Positions 1 to 7,351 of a stretch of DNA of 17,532 nucleotides are shown one piece after another. The stretch covers positions 1-17,532 of the forward strand of contig QFQM01000090.1 in the NCBI GenBank assembly GCA_003243255.1. The letters are read 5' to 3'. This stretch comes from Flavobacterium psychrophilum. GTDB taxonomy: Bacteria > Bacteroidota > Bacteroidia > Flavobacteriales > Flavobacteriaceae. A model generated the notes under the pieces. It did not search any database. It had not been told where the DNA came from and saw only the letters and a list, made by a program, of their open reading frames with translations. Each line of letters opens with the position of its first letter. The first letter of the stretch is position 1. The translations under genes were made by a program, and so were the position numbers.

Positions 1-905
1 GTAGATACCCTGCCATTTGCATCCGTGATGGATGCCCCGCCTTCAAGGTTAACTGTAAAGCTTCCTCCTTGGAATGTGCTTACCGTCATATTATCCATTA
101 ACGAAGCCGCTAAAACATTTTGTCCCGATACTACATGGTATTTAAGGGTATTTTCTAGGGTTGCCTGGGGAACTTGCGCTAATCCTGATAAATTTAGTTC
201 TGTCAATAAACTGGCAAATGCAGCATTGTTGGGCGCAAACACCGTAAAAGGCGAGCTTTGGGTTCCGGAAAGTATCCCAGCGAAATCAGGCTGGTCATCC
301 CTTGTCAATGCCTGAACCAGTATGGAGAAGTCAGGATTGGCAATTGCATGGCTGGCTACCGTAGGTAAATCGATCACATTCCCGACAATATGTACAACAC
401 CATTGCTTGCCATAACATCTGCAGTGGTCACAACTGCACCTCCGTTAGAAGCGCCGCCATTAATTACCACACCGTTAGCGGTATTGATATACATGCTTAG
501 AGTATTGGAACTTGATGCGCTTCCCTTTGCCATAGTTTTTAAATATCCGGTAGTAAGCGATGACGAGGTTATCTTACCTGAAACAACGTGATTAAGAAGT
601 ATCTCCTTAAGTACAGGGACAGGGACAGCATCAAGATTAGCAAATCCTTTTTGCTGTAAAAAAAAGGTAAATGCCTGGTTAGTCGGTGCGAATACCGTAT
701 AGCTGCCATTCCCGTCCAGGGTAGCGGTCAGGCCTGCCCTGTCAAGCGCATCTACGAGCACTGAAAGATTTGCATTTGATGAAGCTACAGCTGCTATAGT
801 GCTTCTCTGTTGCATCGTGTCGCTGTCATCATCACTGCACGATATCAATGGAATGAAGGTTAGTGCTAATATCGCCACCCCCTTCTTAAAAAAATTTCTT
901 TTCAT
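1..905 (-). CDS. Fasciclin (FAS1) two-domain surface lipoprotein, 3' end outside window
   Basis: The reading frame is open from the ATG at 905-903 to the window edge (301 codons), with no stop seen. The N-terminus has a basic start (MKRNFFKK), a hydrophobic stretch and a lipobox ending PLISC, so Cys23 is the predicted lipidated residue. The tail after the Cys begins SDDDSD, which resembles the acidic surface-export signal described for flavobacterial lipoproteins, so outer-surface display is inferred. Two FAS1 repeats are visible. The first runs from about residue 36 (STIAAVASSNANLSVLVDAL, then TVFAPTNQAF and LLNHVVSGKI). The second starts near residue 190 (FSILVQALTR, PFTVFAPNNAAF, LKYHVVSGQN) and continues past the edge. 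FAS1 domains are adhesion or surface-ligand modules, and no enzymatic role is known for them. The gene lies downstream of, and in the same orientation as, the MerR/cobalamin regulator, but 249 bp separates them, which suggests its own promoter. Confidence 0.9.
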   Translation of the reverse strand, partial: MKRNFFKKGVAILALTFIPLISCSDDDSDTMQQRSTIAAVASSNANLSVLVDALDRAGLTATLDGNGSYTVFAPTNQAFTFFLQQKGFANLDAVPVPVLKEILLNHVVSGKITSSSLTTGYLKTMAKGSASSSNTLSMYINTANGVVINGGASNGGAVVTTADVMASNGVVHIVGNVIDLPTVASHAIANPDFSILVQALTRDDQPDFAGILSGTQSSPFTVFAPNNAAFASLLTELNLSGLAQVPQATLENTLKYHVVSGQNVLAASLMDNMTVSTFQGGSFTVNLEGGASITDANGRVS

Positions 906-930
906 ATATTTTATTTTTAGGTTTGTATCC

Positions 931-938
931 CAAAATTA
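931..938 (-). promoter_or_regulatory. Possible Bacteroidota -7 element for the fasciclin gene
   Basis: Read on the minus strand this is TAATTTTG, which fits the TAnnTTTG -7 consensus of the Bacteroidota primary sigma factor. It lies 25 bases upstream of the ATG. No convincing TTTG -33 element is seen at the expected distance, so the call is weak. The TTTGTTTA/TAAACAAA repeats begin just upstream of it. Confidence 0.3.
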
Positions 939-949
939 AAATGGAATTT

Positions 950-1002
950 TTTGTTTACATAATTAGCATAGATAATTAAACAAAAAATTAGAATTTGTTT
1001 AA
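950..1002. repeat. Cluster of three TTTGTTTA/TAAACAAA half-sites including a perfect inverted repeat
   Basis: The octamer TTTGTTTA occurs on the plus strand at 950-957 and 994-1001, and its complement TAAACAAA at 977-984. The last two form a perfect 9-bp inverted repeat: TTAAACAAA at 976-984 and TTTGTTTAA at 994-1002, with 9 bases between. The same TTAAACAAA word recurs at 2108-2116, on the other side of the MerR gene. The spacer holds no gene. The arrangement suits operators for the adjacent MerR/cobalamin regulator acting on the fasciclin gene. This is inferred from position and symmetry only, and AT-rich spacers yield such words by chance fairly easily. Confidence 0.4.
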
Positions 1003-1154
1003 GTGGCAATCCGGGAAAGCCAGCATGAATTAATTAGAAATGTAGATTTTATGCGGCAAGACAATCATGGAGATTCTCATCTACCAAAACTACGTTGAAC
1101 AAAATATAATCACGAATTTATTTATTCAAGAAAAAAGCATCACAATCGATAGGG

Positions 1155-2051
1155 TTAGGATAATTTGGACGCTAAATCGTGTAAAACGCTAAACCTTTTC
1201 AAATGATTTTGTTCATCAATTAGTAATTCAGAAGTCCTGCGTCCCACAATCCAAAGTTCCGATTGGTTTTCCCTCATCATTGACAAGAGGCTCTCAACAT
1301 ATTGATCTAAGGGTTTTTCTTCCGGGTATACGGTCATATAGGTAATAAATGTTATATTCCTGAACAACCTCATCAGTTCTGAAAGGCTCTCCAGCGGGAT
1401 ATTGCTGCCCAGATAAACACAACCCTCACCGCGGGCCGTAATCAGGTATTGCAAAAACATAAGGCCGAGTTCGTGGATCTCACCAAAGGGCAGAAACAGA
1501 ACATATTTTGCAGCAATGCCTTTTCTGACCTTTTTGCTGCTTACAGCGATCTGTTGCATGATTACCAAACGAATCAGGCAGCTGATAAAATGCTCATGTG
1601 CAGGCTCAATAGTTCCTGCCTGCCACATTATTCCGATTTCCTCGAGAAAAGGCATGTAATAGTTCAGAAATACTTTTTCAAACGACATCTTTGTCAGCAG
1701 GTGATCCGTAGCGTCAAGAAAAAGCGGTTGATCAAAGGTCATCATGGCCAGCTTAAAAAGATGTATAGCGTGATTGACATCCAGTCTTCCAACGCGGATC
1801 TCACCGACCATCATCTCGATCTCCAATGTACCCATCTTCGCGACTTTAGAGATCTTTACCCCATAATCCGTTAGCAAAACGACATTAAGGAGCTTTCGAA
1901 GTTCTTCAAGCCCATACGAACGGAGATTGTTACTGCCCCGCTCGGGTGATAACAGCCCATATCGTTTTTCCCATATCCTGATCGTATGTGCCTTTATTCC
2001 CGAAAGCTTTTCCAGATCCCCTATTGAAAATACAGTCTTAATGTTATTCAT
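1155..2051 (-). CDS. MerR-family regulator with cobalamin-binding domain, CarH/LitR-type photoreceptor candidate
   Basis: This 298-residue protein has an N-terminal MerR winged helix at about 5-75, with the hallmark IRIWEKRYGLL at 24-34 and the R44-S-Y46 wing contact. A four-helix cobalamin-binding cap (about 90-175) and a Rossmann-like B12-binding domain (about 180-298) follow. The cap carries W143, nine residues, then E153-H154, the signature of CarH proteins that cover the upper face of adenosylcobalamin. The B12 domain carries GEIHELG (190-196), where H193 would be the lower axial cobalt ligand. In characterised CarH/LitR proteins a dark tetramer represses, and light breaks the Co-C bond and releases DNA. 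All the key residues are present here, so a light-sensing repressor is a reasonable inference, not proof. It is transcribed divergently from the SDR operon, with 108 bp between them, and probably autoregulates. Some Bacteroidota MerR relatives regulate carotenoid genes, but none is in the window. Confidence 0.88.
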   Translation of the reverse strand: MNNIKTVFSIGDLEKLSGIKAHTIRIWEKRYGLLSPERGSNNLRSYGLEELRKLLNVVLLTDYGVKISKVAKMGTLEIEMMVGEIRVGRLDVNHAIHLFKLAMMTFDQPLFLDATDHLLTKMSFEKVFLNYYMPFLEEIGIMWQAGTIEPAHEHFISCLIRLVIMQQIAVSSKKVRKGIAAKYVLFLPFGEIHELGLMFLQYLITARGEGCVYLGSNIPLESLSELMRLFRNITFITYMTVYPEEKPLDQYVESLLSMMRENQSELWIVGRRTSELLIDEQNHLKRFSVLHDLASKLS

Positions 2052-2082
2052 GTTTTAGGCCAAATTAAAAAAGACATAAAAA

Positions 2083-2116
2083 TTGTTCACCATAACACAT
2101 AATAAAATTAAACAAA
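2083..2116. promoter_or_regulatory. Candidate operator pair between the MerR regulator and the SDR operon
   Basis: TTGTTCA (2083-2089) and TTAAACAAA (2108-2116) form an inverted pair with one mismatch in the core heptamer. The second word is identical to the left arm of the perfect palindrome at 976-984, and the shared string extends to 13 bases (AATTAAACAAAAA). A related TTGAACAAA is at 1095-1103. MerR-family proteins bind inverted repeats in divergent promoters, so the position is apt. No clear TAnnTTTG promoter could be placed on either strand here. Confidence 0.3.
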
Positions 2117-2159
2117 AATTTATAATTTTATAGGTAAAAGAACATCTAATTCTCTATGC

Positions 2160-3575
2160 ATGAAAATACTGTTGACAGGTGCAACCGGTTATATAGCACA
2201 GCGCCTTCTTCCCGTTCTTCTGGAAAACGGGCATGAAGTGATATGCCTGGTCAGGGATGCTTCACGTTTAGACACCTCAAGATACGGCCATAAGAAACAG
2301 CTAAGCGTGATGGAAGCGGACCTTCTGGATTCGTCCAGCCTTAATTTTGCTGAAGACGTTGACGCAGCCTACTATCTGGTGCACTCCATGAGCTCCGGCG
2401 GTGAATTCAGTGAGCTGGAAGAGCGCTCTGCCAGGAATTTTGTCGATGCTATCAATAAAACAGCTGCAAAGCAGGTAATTTACCTTACAGGAATAGTGAA
2501 CGAGCAGGAATTGTCAATGCACCTCGCCTCACGCAAAAATGTGGAAACGATACTTGCCTCTGCAGCTATTCCCCTGACCGCAATAAGGGCTGGAATTATC
2601 GTGGGATCGGGAAGCGCCTCATTCGAGATCATACGTGACCTTGTCGAAAAGCTTCCTGTGATGGTCGCGCCTAAATGGCTGCATACGAAGTGTCAGCCTA
2701 TTGCAGTGCGTAATGTCATAGAGTTCCTTTCCGGAGTATTGTTAAAGGAATTCACTTTCGGGAAACATTTTGATATTTATGGGCCGGATGTGCTTACGTA
2801 TAAGGAAATGCTTTCGGATTTTGCGAAAGAAAGGGGCCTCAAAAGACATATTTTTATCCTGCCTGTCATGACACCCCGCCTCTCCTCCTACTGGCTTTAT
2901 TTTGTCACCTCCACATCTTATTCCCTCGCAGCTAATCTTGTTGACAGTATGAAGGTAGACGTTGTAGCCCATCCCAATGAACTATCTGAGCAACTATGCA
3001 TTACACTGATTCCGTACCGTCAGGCTATCCATATTGCCTTTGATAAGATAGAGCAGAATATGGTGTTGTCCAGCTGGAAAGATGCTATGGGAAATCTACA
3101 GGGGGGCAAAAATTTCTCAAAGCTGATACAGATGCCTGAATTTGGGGTTTTTACAGACTGCAAAACAGCAGCGACTGTAGATCCTGAAAGAGCAGCAAAA
3201 CGTATTTTTGCCATTGGTGGATCTTCCGGATGGTATTACGCCGACTGGCTCTGGAGCTTCAGGGGATTCCTTGACAAGCTCTTTGGCGGTGTGGGCCTCA
3301 AAAGGGGTCGTCGGAACGCGTCTTCTGTAAATACAGGCGATACGTTGGATTTTTGGAGGGTTATTTATGCAGATCCCAAAGAAAAAAGGCTATTACTATA
3401 TGCCGAGATGAAACTGCCGGGTGAGGCATGGCTGGAATTTCGGATTAAAGGAAAAACAGTGCACCAAACCGCTACATTTCGCCCACTTGGACTGGCCGGA
3501 AGGTTGTATTGGTATGCGGTACTTCCGTTTCACTATTTTATATTTAATGGTATGATCAATAAAATCGCTAAATAG
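2160..3575 (+). CDS. NmrA/YbjT-like SDR-family NAD(P)-binding protein with DUF2867-like C-terminal domain
   Basis: This 471-residue protein is close in length to E. coli YbjT. The N-terminal Rossmann fold opens with GATGYIAQRL, a GxxGxxG nucleotide-binding loop at residues 7-13. The atypical short-chain dehydrogenase/NmrA pattern continues with YYLVHSMSSGG and VIYLTGI, where the strict YxxxK catalytic pair is not obvious. The C-terminal third (about 330-471) contains SGWYYADWLWSFRGFLDKL, LDFWRVIYADPKEKRLLLYA and MKLPGEAWLEFRI, as in DUF2867. Substrate and reaction are unknown for this family. From memory, relatives are often found beside MerR/B12 regulators together with photolyase or cryptochrome genes. 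Here the gene is divergent from such a regulator and is the first gene of an operon with a TIGR03643-like gene 6 bases downstream. Light-induced expression is inferred from that arrangement. Confidence 0.85.
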   Translation: MKILLTGATGYIAQRLLPVLLENGHEVICLVRDASRLDTSRYGHKKQLSVMEADLLDSSSLNFAEDVDAAYYLVHSMSSGGEFSELEERSARNFVDAINKTAAKQVIYLTGIVNEQELSMHLASRKNVETILASAAIPLTAIRAGIIVGSGSASFEIIRDLVEKLPVMVAPKWLHTKCQPIAVRNVIEFLSGVLLKEFTFGKHFDIYGPDVLTYKEMLSDFAKERGLKRHIFILPVMTPRLSSYWLYFVTSTSYSLAANLVDSMKVDVVAHPNELSEQLCITLIPYRQAIHIAFDKIEQNMVLSSWKDAMGNLQGGKNFSKLIQMPEFGVFTDCKTAATVDPERAAKRIFAIGGSSGWYYADWLWSFRGFLDKLFGGVGLKRGRRNASSVNTGDTLDFWRVIYADPKEKRLLLYAEMKLPGEAWLEFRIKGKTVHQTATFRPLGLAGRLYWYAVLPFHYFIFNGMINKIAK

Positions 3576-3581
3576 AAATTA

Positions 3582-3860
3582 ATGGAAAGAAAATTTACGA
3601 CACAGCAAATGGACCGTATAATAGAAATGGCATGGGAAGACCGCACTCCCTTTGAAGCAATAACTTTCCAGTTTGGAATAGTTGAAGGTGAGGTGCGCAA
3701 AATAATGAAGGATCATCTGAAGTTTAGCAGCTATAAACGCTGGCGCGCCCGCGTCGAAAACAATATTACGAAGCATCGCCAAAAGCGTTCAGAGGCAATA
3801 ACAAGGTTTAAAAGCTCTATGCAGCGCCAGATTTCGGGCAATAAAATTACTAAGCGATGA
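3582..3860 (+). CDS. Small TIGR03643-type conserved protein of unknown function
   Basis: This 92-residue basic protein has an N-terminal core typical of the TIGR03643 family: MDRIIEMAWEDRTPFEAI, then a helix-turn-helix-like segment FGIVEGEVRKIMKDHL and SSYKRWRARV. The remaining 35 residues are very rich in Lys and Arg (KHRQKRSEAITRFKSSMQRQ). The compact core with E-V-R-K looks DNA-binding, but no function has been shown that I know of. The start lies 6 bases after the stop of the SDR gene, so the two are almost certainly cotranscribed. Family members frequently accompany cryptochrome/photolyase-type genes, which agrees with a light or UV response locus under the MerR/B12 regulator. Confidence 0.75.
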   Translation: MERKFTTQQMDRIIEMAWEDRTPFEAITFQFGIVEGEVRKIMKDHLKFSSYKRWRARVENNITKHRQKRSEAITRFKSSMQRQISGNKITKR

Positions 3861-3905
3861 TACAAAAAACCAGGCAAAATTCAGCAAAAGCTACCTTAAA
3901 CAAGT

Positions 3906-3974
3906 GTTAATACTTTATAGGTTAATACTGTCAATTTATAACATGAATAGTATAATGTTCTAACATACACTATT
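3906..3974. repeat. Direct and inverted repeats upstream of the histidine kinase
   Basis: GTTAATACT occurs twice (3906-3914 and 3921-3929), 15 bp start to start. Just downstream is an imperfect inverted repeat: AATAGT at 3946-3951 pairs with ACTATT at 3969-3974, with an inner TGTT/AACA pair at 3956-3959 and 3962-3965. All lie in the 137-bp spacer before the kinase start and could be regulatory. No assignment to a known factor is possible from the sequence. Confidence 0.3.
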
Positions 3975-3997
3975 TATTTTAGGGTACTTTTATAACC

Positions 3998-5509
3998 ATG
4001 GAAATCACCCTACAAAATATTGAATCGCAACTCAAAAACCTTATTGAAGAGGCTCCCTTCCCAATAGGCGTGTACTCAGGAAAAGAACTGAAGATAGTAC
4101 TGGCCAATAAAGCTATGATCACCACCTATGGCAAAGGCAATGATGTTGTAGGGAAATCTTACTTTGAGGTACTGCCGGAATTACAGGGAACAGGGATTTT
4201 TGAAAAATTTTTGGAAGTACTTGAGACAGGCATACCTTACCATGTTAAGAACAGCCGTGTCGATCTTGTAATTGAAGGCGTCCCAACGCTCCATTATTTT
4301 AATTACGCCATAACTCCTATGTCTGACGAGAAGGGAAAAGTGTATGCAGTAATGAATACAGGAGCAGATGTTACCGACCTGAATATAGCGCGACAGCAAA
4401 CCCTTGAGGCCGAGGAAAAATTAAGGCTCGCCATCAACTCCGCTGAGCTCGGCACTTATGAAATTCACCTAAAAAGCGAGGAGGTTTCTATATCGGGGAA
4501 TTTCCGCAAGCTATGGGATATAGATGATGAAATTATTACAAAGGAATTAATCATCAGCAGAATGCATCCTGACGATCTTCACATTCGTGACACCGCATGG
4601 CGGGAAATAGGCCCTGAAGGTATGGTTTCATATGAAACGCGTATAATACACAGGGATATGAGCATGCACTGGCTGCGCATCAATGGTACGATCATTAAAG
4701 ATGAGCTAGGCAAGCCTGTCAGCCTGGTGGGAATTGCCCAGGACATAACTGCGCAGAAAACTGCCCAGGAGCAGCTTGCAGCTATAGTCGAACAGCGGAC
4801 AATACAGCTGAAACGATCAAATGATGACCTGGTACAGTTTTCTCATATCGTAAGCCACGACCTGAAAGAACCCCTGCGAAAAATACAGGTGTATAACAAT
4901 TTGCTGGCAAACGCTTCGGATAAGAGTAAGCATGATGAGTACAGCGGAAAAATTAATGATGCCGCTGAGCGCATGAATGCGCTCATTGAGGGGATATTAG
5001 CCTACTCTGCAACTAATACGGTAGGCTTCCCTGTTGAACCAACTGATCTCAACGGCATTGTCAAAAGTATCAAGAGGGACCTTGAACTGGTGATTGATGA
5101 AAAAAAAGCAATTTTAATAGATGAAGCACTCCCCACACTTGAGGGATCGCCCATTCTCCTGCAGCGGCTCTTTTACAACCTTGTAAGCAATGCCCTAAAA
5201 TTTTCCAGGCCCGATATGCCTCCAAGGGTCACAATCTCTTCACTCGTAATAGATGATAAGAAACATAAAATAGTACGAATTACCATTGATGACAATGGTA
5301 TTGGGATTGAGCCAAAGTTTGTCGAAAAAATATTCAACGCTTTCGAGCGGCTTCATTCCAAAGATCGCTTTGAGGGAACCGGGCTTGGACTGGCGCTCTG
5401 CAAAAAAATTGTCGAAAGGCATGGTGGAGTTATTTATGCCAAGGGACGGGAGGATGGTTCGGAATTTATTGTGGAACTACCCGTGCAGCAGGAAAAAGAA
5501 TTCGTGTGA
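3998..5509 (+). CDS. Soluble PAS-domain sensor histidine kinase, orphan
   Basis: This 503-residue protein has no membrane segment or signal peptide, so it is a cytoplasmic sensor. The first PAS domain is at about 10-128 (IEEAPFPIGVYSG to VMNTGADVTDL). The second PAS/PAC is at about 140-253 (AINSAELGTYEI, MHPDDLHI, LVGIAQDITAQK). A coiled linker (253-280) leads to a HisKA domain with the H-box FSHIVSHDLKEPLRK, where H287 is the expected phosphoacceptor. The HATPase has its N-box at 393-402 (N394, N398), G1 DDNGIGI at 431-437, F-box FNAFERLH, and G2 GTGLGLALCKKI at 460-471. All catalytic motifs look intact. The SHDLKEPLR form of the H-box is common in phytochrome-like and PAS kinases. Neither PAS carries a LOV flavin motif (GxNCRFLQ), so the signal is unknown. 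No response regulator gene is adjacent, so its partner must be encoded elsewhere. Confidence 0.9.
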   Translation: MEITLQNIESQLKNLIEEAPFPIGVYSGKELKIVLANKAMITTYGKGNDVVGKSYFEVLPELQGTGIFEKFLEVLETGIPYHVKNSRVDLVIEGVPTLHYFNYAITPMSDEKGKVYAVMNTGADVTDLNIARQQTLEAEEKLRLAINSAELGTYEIHLKSEEVSISGNFRKLWDIDDEIITKELIISRMHPDDLHIRDTAWREIGPEGMVSYETRIIHRDMSMHWLRINGTIIKDELGKPVSLVGIAQDITAQKTAQEQLAAIVEQRTIQLKRSNDDLVQFSHIVSHDLKEPLRKIQVYNNLLANASDKSKHDEYSGKINDAAERMNALIEGILAYSATNTVGFPVEPTDLNGIVKSIKRDLELVIDEKKAILIDEALPTLEGSPILLQRLFYNLVSNALKFSRPDMPPRVTISSLVIDDKKHKIVRITIDDNGIGIEPKFVEKIFNAFERLHSKDRFEGTGLGLALCKKIVERHGGVIYAKGREDGSEFIVELPVQQEKEFV

Positions 5510-5791
5510 GGTAGAAATTTATTTCGTACTGTAGCTTGCGCGGCTAAATTATCCTTTATGCGCCGGCCTAAAATATTCGTATCCGGGCCATAGGGTTAAA
5601 CTAACAGGCCAATAAACATTAATCAATTTTTGAAATTAGCGATACACTCTTATCATGGATTGATAAAAAAACAGATTCCAAAGAATACTGAACTATTGCC
5701 AGTAAGCCGCTTTAAGAATTTCAGCCAGGCGATAGAATTAAAAAGCGGGTTATTGGCACTTAAATTGCCTATTTATACTTAATTTAGAAGT

Positions 5792-6007
5792 ATGAAATCT
5801 ACTACGTTATACCAAATAATTTTCGAAACTGAAAATTGGCATGGAAAATTAGGAAACGGCCAGGTATTCATGACCAATCCCTCAAGGGACGCCGTAATTG
5901 ATCGTGCGATAGGGATGGCAAATTTTAGCCTGCCAAGCCACGTTGTTGTATATGACGAGCAGCAAAGAGTTGCGGATGAATATTTTTTTGGCGAGCTGGA
6001 GAAATAA
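5792..6007 (+). CDS. Small DUF2188-like protein of unknown function
   Basis: This 71-residue protein has no signal peptide or membrane segment. The pattern is a conserved Trp early (ENWHGKL), a mid-protein helix with regularly spaced Ala (SRDAVIDRAIGMA), and a C-terminal strand SHVVVYDEQQRVADEYFF. This fits the small DUF2188 fold (strand, helix, then a strand ending in a hydroxyl or acidic turn). No function is known for such proteins. It stands alone. The 282 bases upstream (5510-5791) contain no gene or structure that I recognise, and the VIT transporter follows after a gap of about 130 bases. Identification by eye is tentative, but codon use and the clean ATG support a real gene. Confidence 0.5.
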   Translation: MKSTTLYQIIFETENWHGKLGNGQVFMTNPSRDAVIDRAIGMANFSLPSHVVVYDEQQRVADEYFFGELEK

Positions 6008-6136
6008 GCAATTACAAAAGGGGTCAGATATTAAATAATCGATTCTGGTTTACTGCGATACTGAAAAACGAGGCTCAAGCCTGCAGGCTAAATGGCGGCT
6101 AGCGGAATCGACAGCAAATTGACACTTCTTAAAACA

Positions 6137-6832
6137 ATGGAAATGAAAACCGAAAATCATTTCATAAACCGTAGCGGATGGCTGAGGGCTGCTGTGCTTG
6201 GCGCCAACGACGGTATACTTTCTACGACAAGCCTGGCAATAGGCATTGCCGCTGCCAGCGATACGCGCTCTCCAATTGTACTTGCCGCTATGGCAGGCCT
6301 TGTTGCTGGAGCACTCTCGATGGCAGCAGGTGAATATGTTTCTGTAAGTTCCCAAAGCGACATTGAAAAATCAGATCTTGAAAGGGAAATGATGGAGCTT
6401 GAGAAATTTCCCGAAGCTGAACTTGAAGAACTGACCGGGATTTATATCAAAAAAGGGCTGACTGAATCCCTTGCAAAAGAGGTGGCGTCACAATTAACAA
6501 AGCATAACGCCCTCGAAGCACACGCCCGTGACGAATTAGGCATTAATGATATTTCGCAGGCTAAACCGCTACAGGCCGCCTTTGCGTCGGCTCTCGCCTT
6601 TCTGTTCGGAGGCATGCTTCCTTTTCTGGTCGCCATTTTTGCACCCTTAGAATACATGGTTTACTTGCAGTACGGGTTTGCCATTTTATTTTTGGCAATT
6701 TCGGGAACTCTGGCTGCCCATGCGGGAGGTTCAAATATACTAAAGTCAGTAGCACGTATCTGCATCTGGGGTACTATCGCAATGGCGGCATCAGCACTGG
6801 TAGGTTACCTTTTCAACGTCAATATTGGCTAG
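6137..6832 (+). CDS. VIT1/CCC1-family iron/manganese transporter
   Basis: This is a predicted inner-membrane transporter of 231 residues from the chosen ATG. The family moves Fe2+ or Mn2+ out of the cytosol and protects against metal overload. The N-terminal HFINRSGWLRAAVLGANDGI and LSTTSLAIGIAA, then VLAAMAGLVAGALSMAAGEYVSVSSQSD, form the first two membrane helices. A cytoplasmic acidic domain follows, rich in Glu (SDLEREMMELEKFPEAELEEL), which corresponds to the metal-binding region of plant VIT1. Three hydrophobic helices close the protein (about residues 145-231). An upstream ATG at 6092 would add 15 residues that do not resemble the family start, so I prefer 6137; 6143 is also possible. 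A second, broken member of the same family lies at the right end of the window (from about 17153). Confidence 0.88.
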   Translation: MEMKTENHFINRSGWLRAAVLGANDGILSTTSLAIGIAAASDTRSPIVLAAMAGLVAGALSMAAGEYVSVSSQSDIEKSDLEREMMELEKFPEAELEELTGIYIKKGLTESLAKEVASQLTKHNALEAHARDELGINDISQAKPLQAAFASALAFLFGGMLPFLVAIFAPLEYMVYLQYGFAILFLAISGTLAAHAGGSNILKSVARICIWGTIAMAASALVGYLFNVNIG

Positions 6833-6907
6833 CACTATGTATCTTAAGGAAGCAAGCGCAACAACCCTCAATCTTATGCGTTATTTTGGTATACGATAAA
6901 ATGAGAA

Positions 6908-7344
6908 ATGATGAAACTCTTAGCCTGCCTTTTAGTATTAGCACTTGTTCCCCTGAAGCGGGAAACAGATTTTGAAACCGCAAAAAAAATGGCCGCAGAA
7001 AATCACCAGCTTATCCTGCTCAATTTCTCGGGTTCTGACTGGTCTGCACCCTGTGTAGCTACTAAGAAAAATTATTTTGACAGCGATACCTTCAATGCGA
7101 TCGCAAAAGACCATTTGGTATTGCTCAATACAGATTTTCCGCGTAAGAAGAAAAACCAGCTTGCGGCTGATGAGACAAAAAAAATGAAACATTAGCGGAA
7201 ATATATAATAAGGAAGGTAATTTCCCCCTTACCCTCCTTCTGGATGCCAACGGAAAGGTACTAAAGTCCTGGAAAGGAAAGCCTGAAGCTACTGTAGAAC
7301 AATGGGTCAAGGAAATAAAGGGTATATGTGACAATCAAAAATAA
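6908..7344 (+). pseudogene. Thioredoxin-like secreted protein, frameshifted at an A8 run
   Basis: The first frame (6908-7195) encodes a short signal-like N-terminus (MMKLLACLLVLALVPL) and a thioredoxin-like start: NHQLILLNFSGSDWSAPC. It then ends at a TAG soon after a run of eight A (7177-7184). The next frame, from about 7186 to the TAA at 7342-7344, carries the matching second half: AEIYNKEGNFPLTLLLDANG, GKVLKSWKGKPEATVEQWV and a short tail. Adding one A to the run restores a single protein of about 145 residues, a normal length for this family. The usual WCxxC active site reads WSAPC (W45-S46-C49), so the nucleophilic first Cys is missing. A remnant of apbE follows 7 bases after the stop, a pairing seen in Bacteroidota redox loci. 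Sequencing error or slippage at the A run cannot be excluded. Confidence 0.7.
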
Positions 7345-7351
7345 TACATCA

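Noticed and set aside
1449..1874. Plus-strand open frame of 141 codons opposite the MerR gene
   Set aside because: It lies fully inside the MerR/cobalamin coding region on the other strand and has no family-like features.
7177..7184. Programmed frameshifting at the A8 run
   Set aside because: There is no downstream structure or conserved partner product, and the adjacent apbE is also broken. Decay or a sequencing error is simpler.
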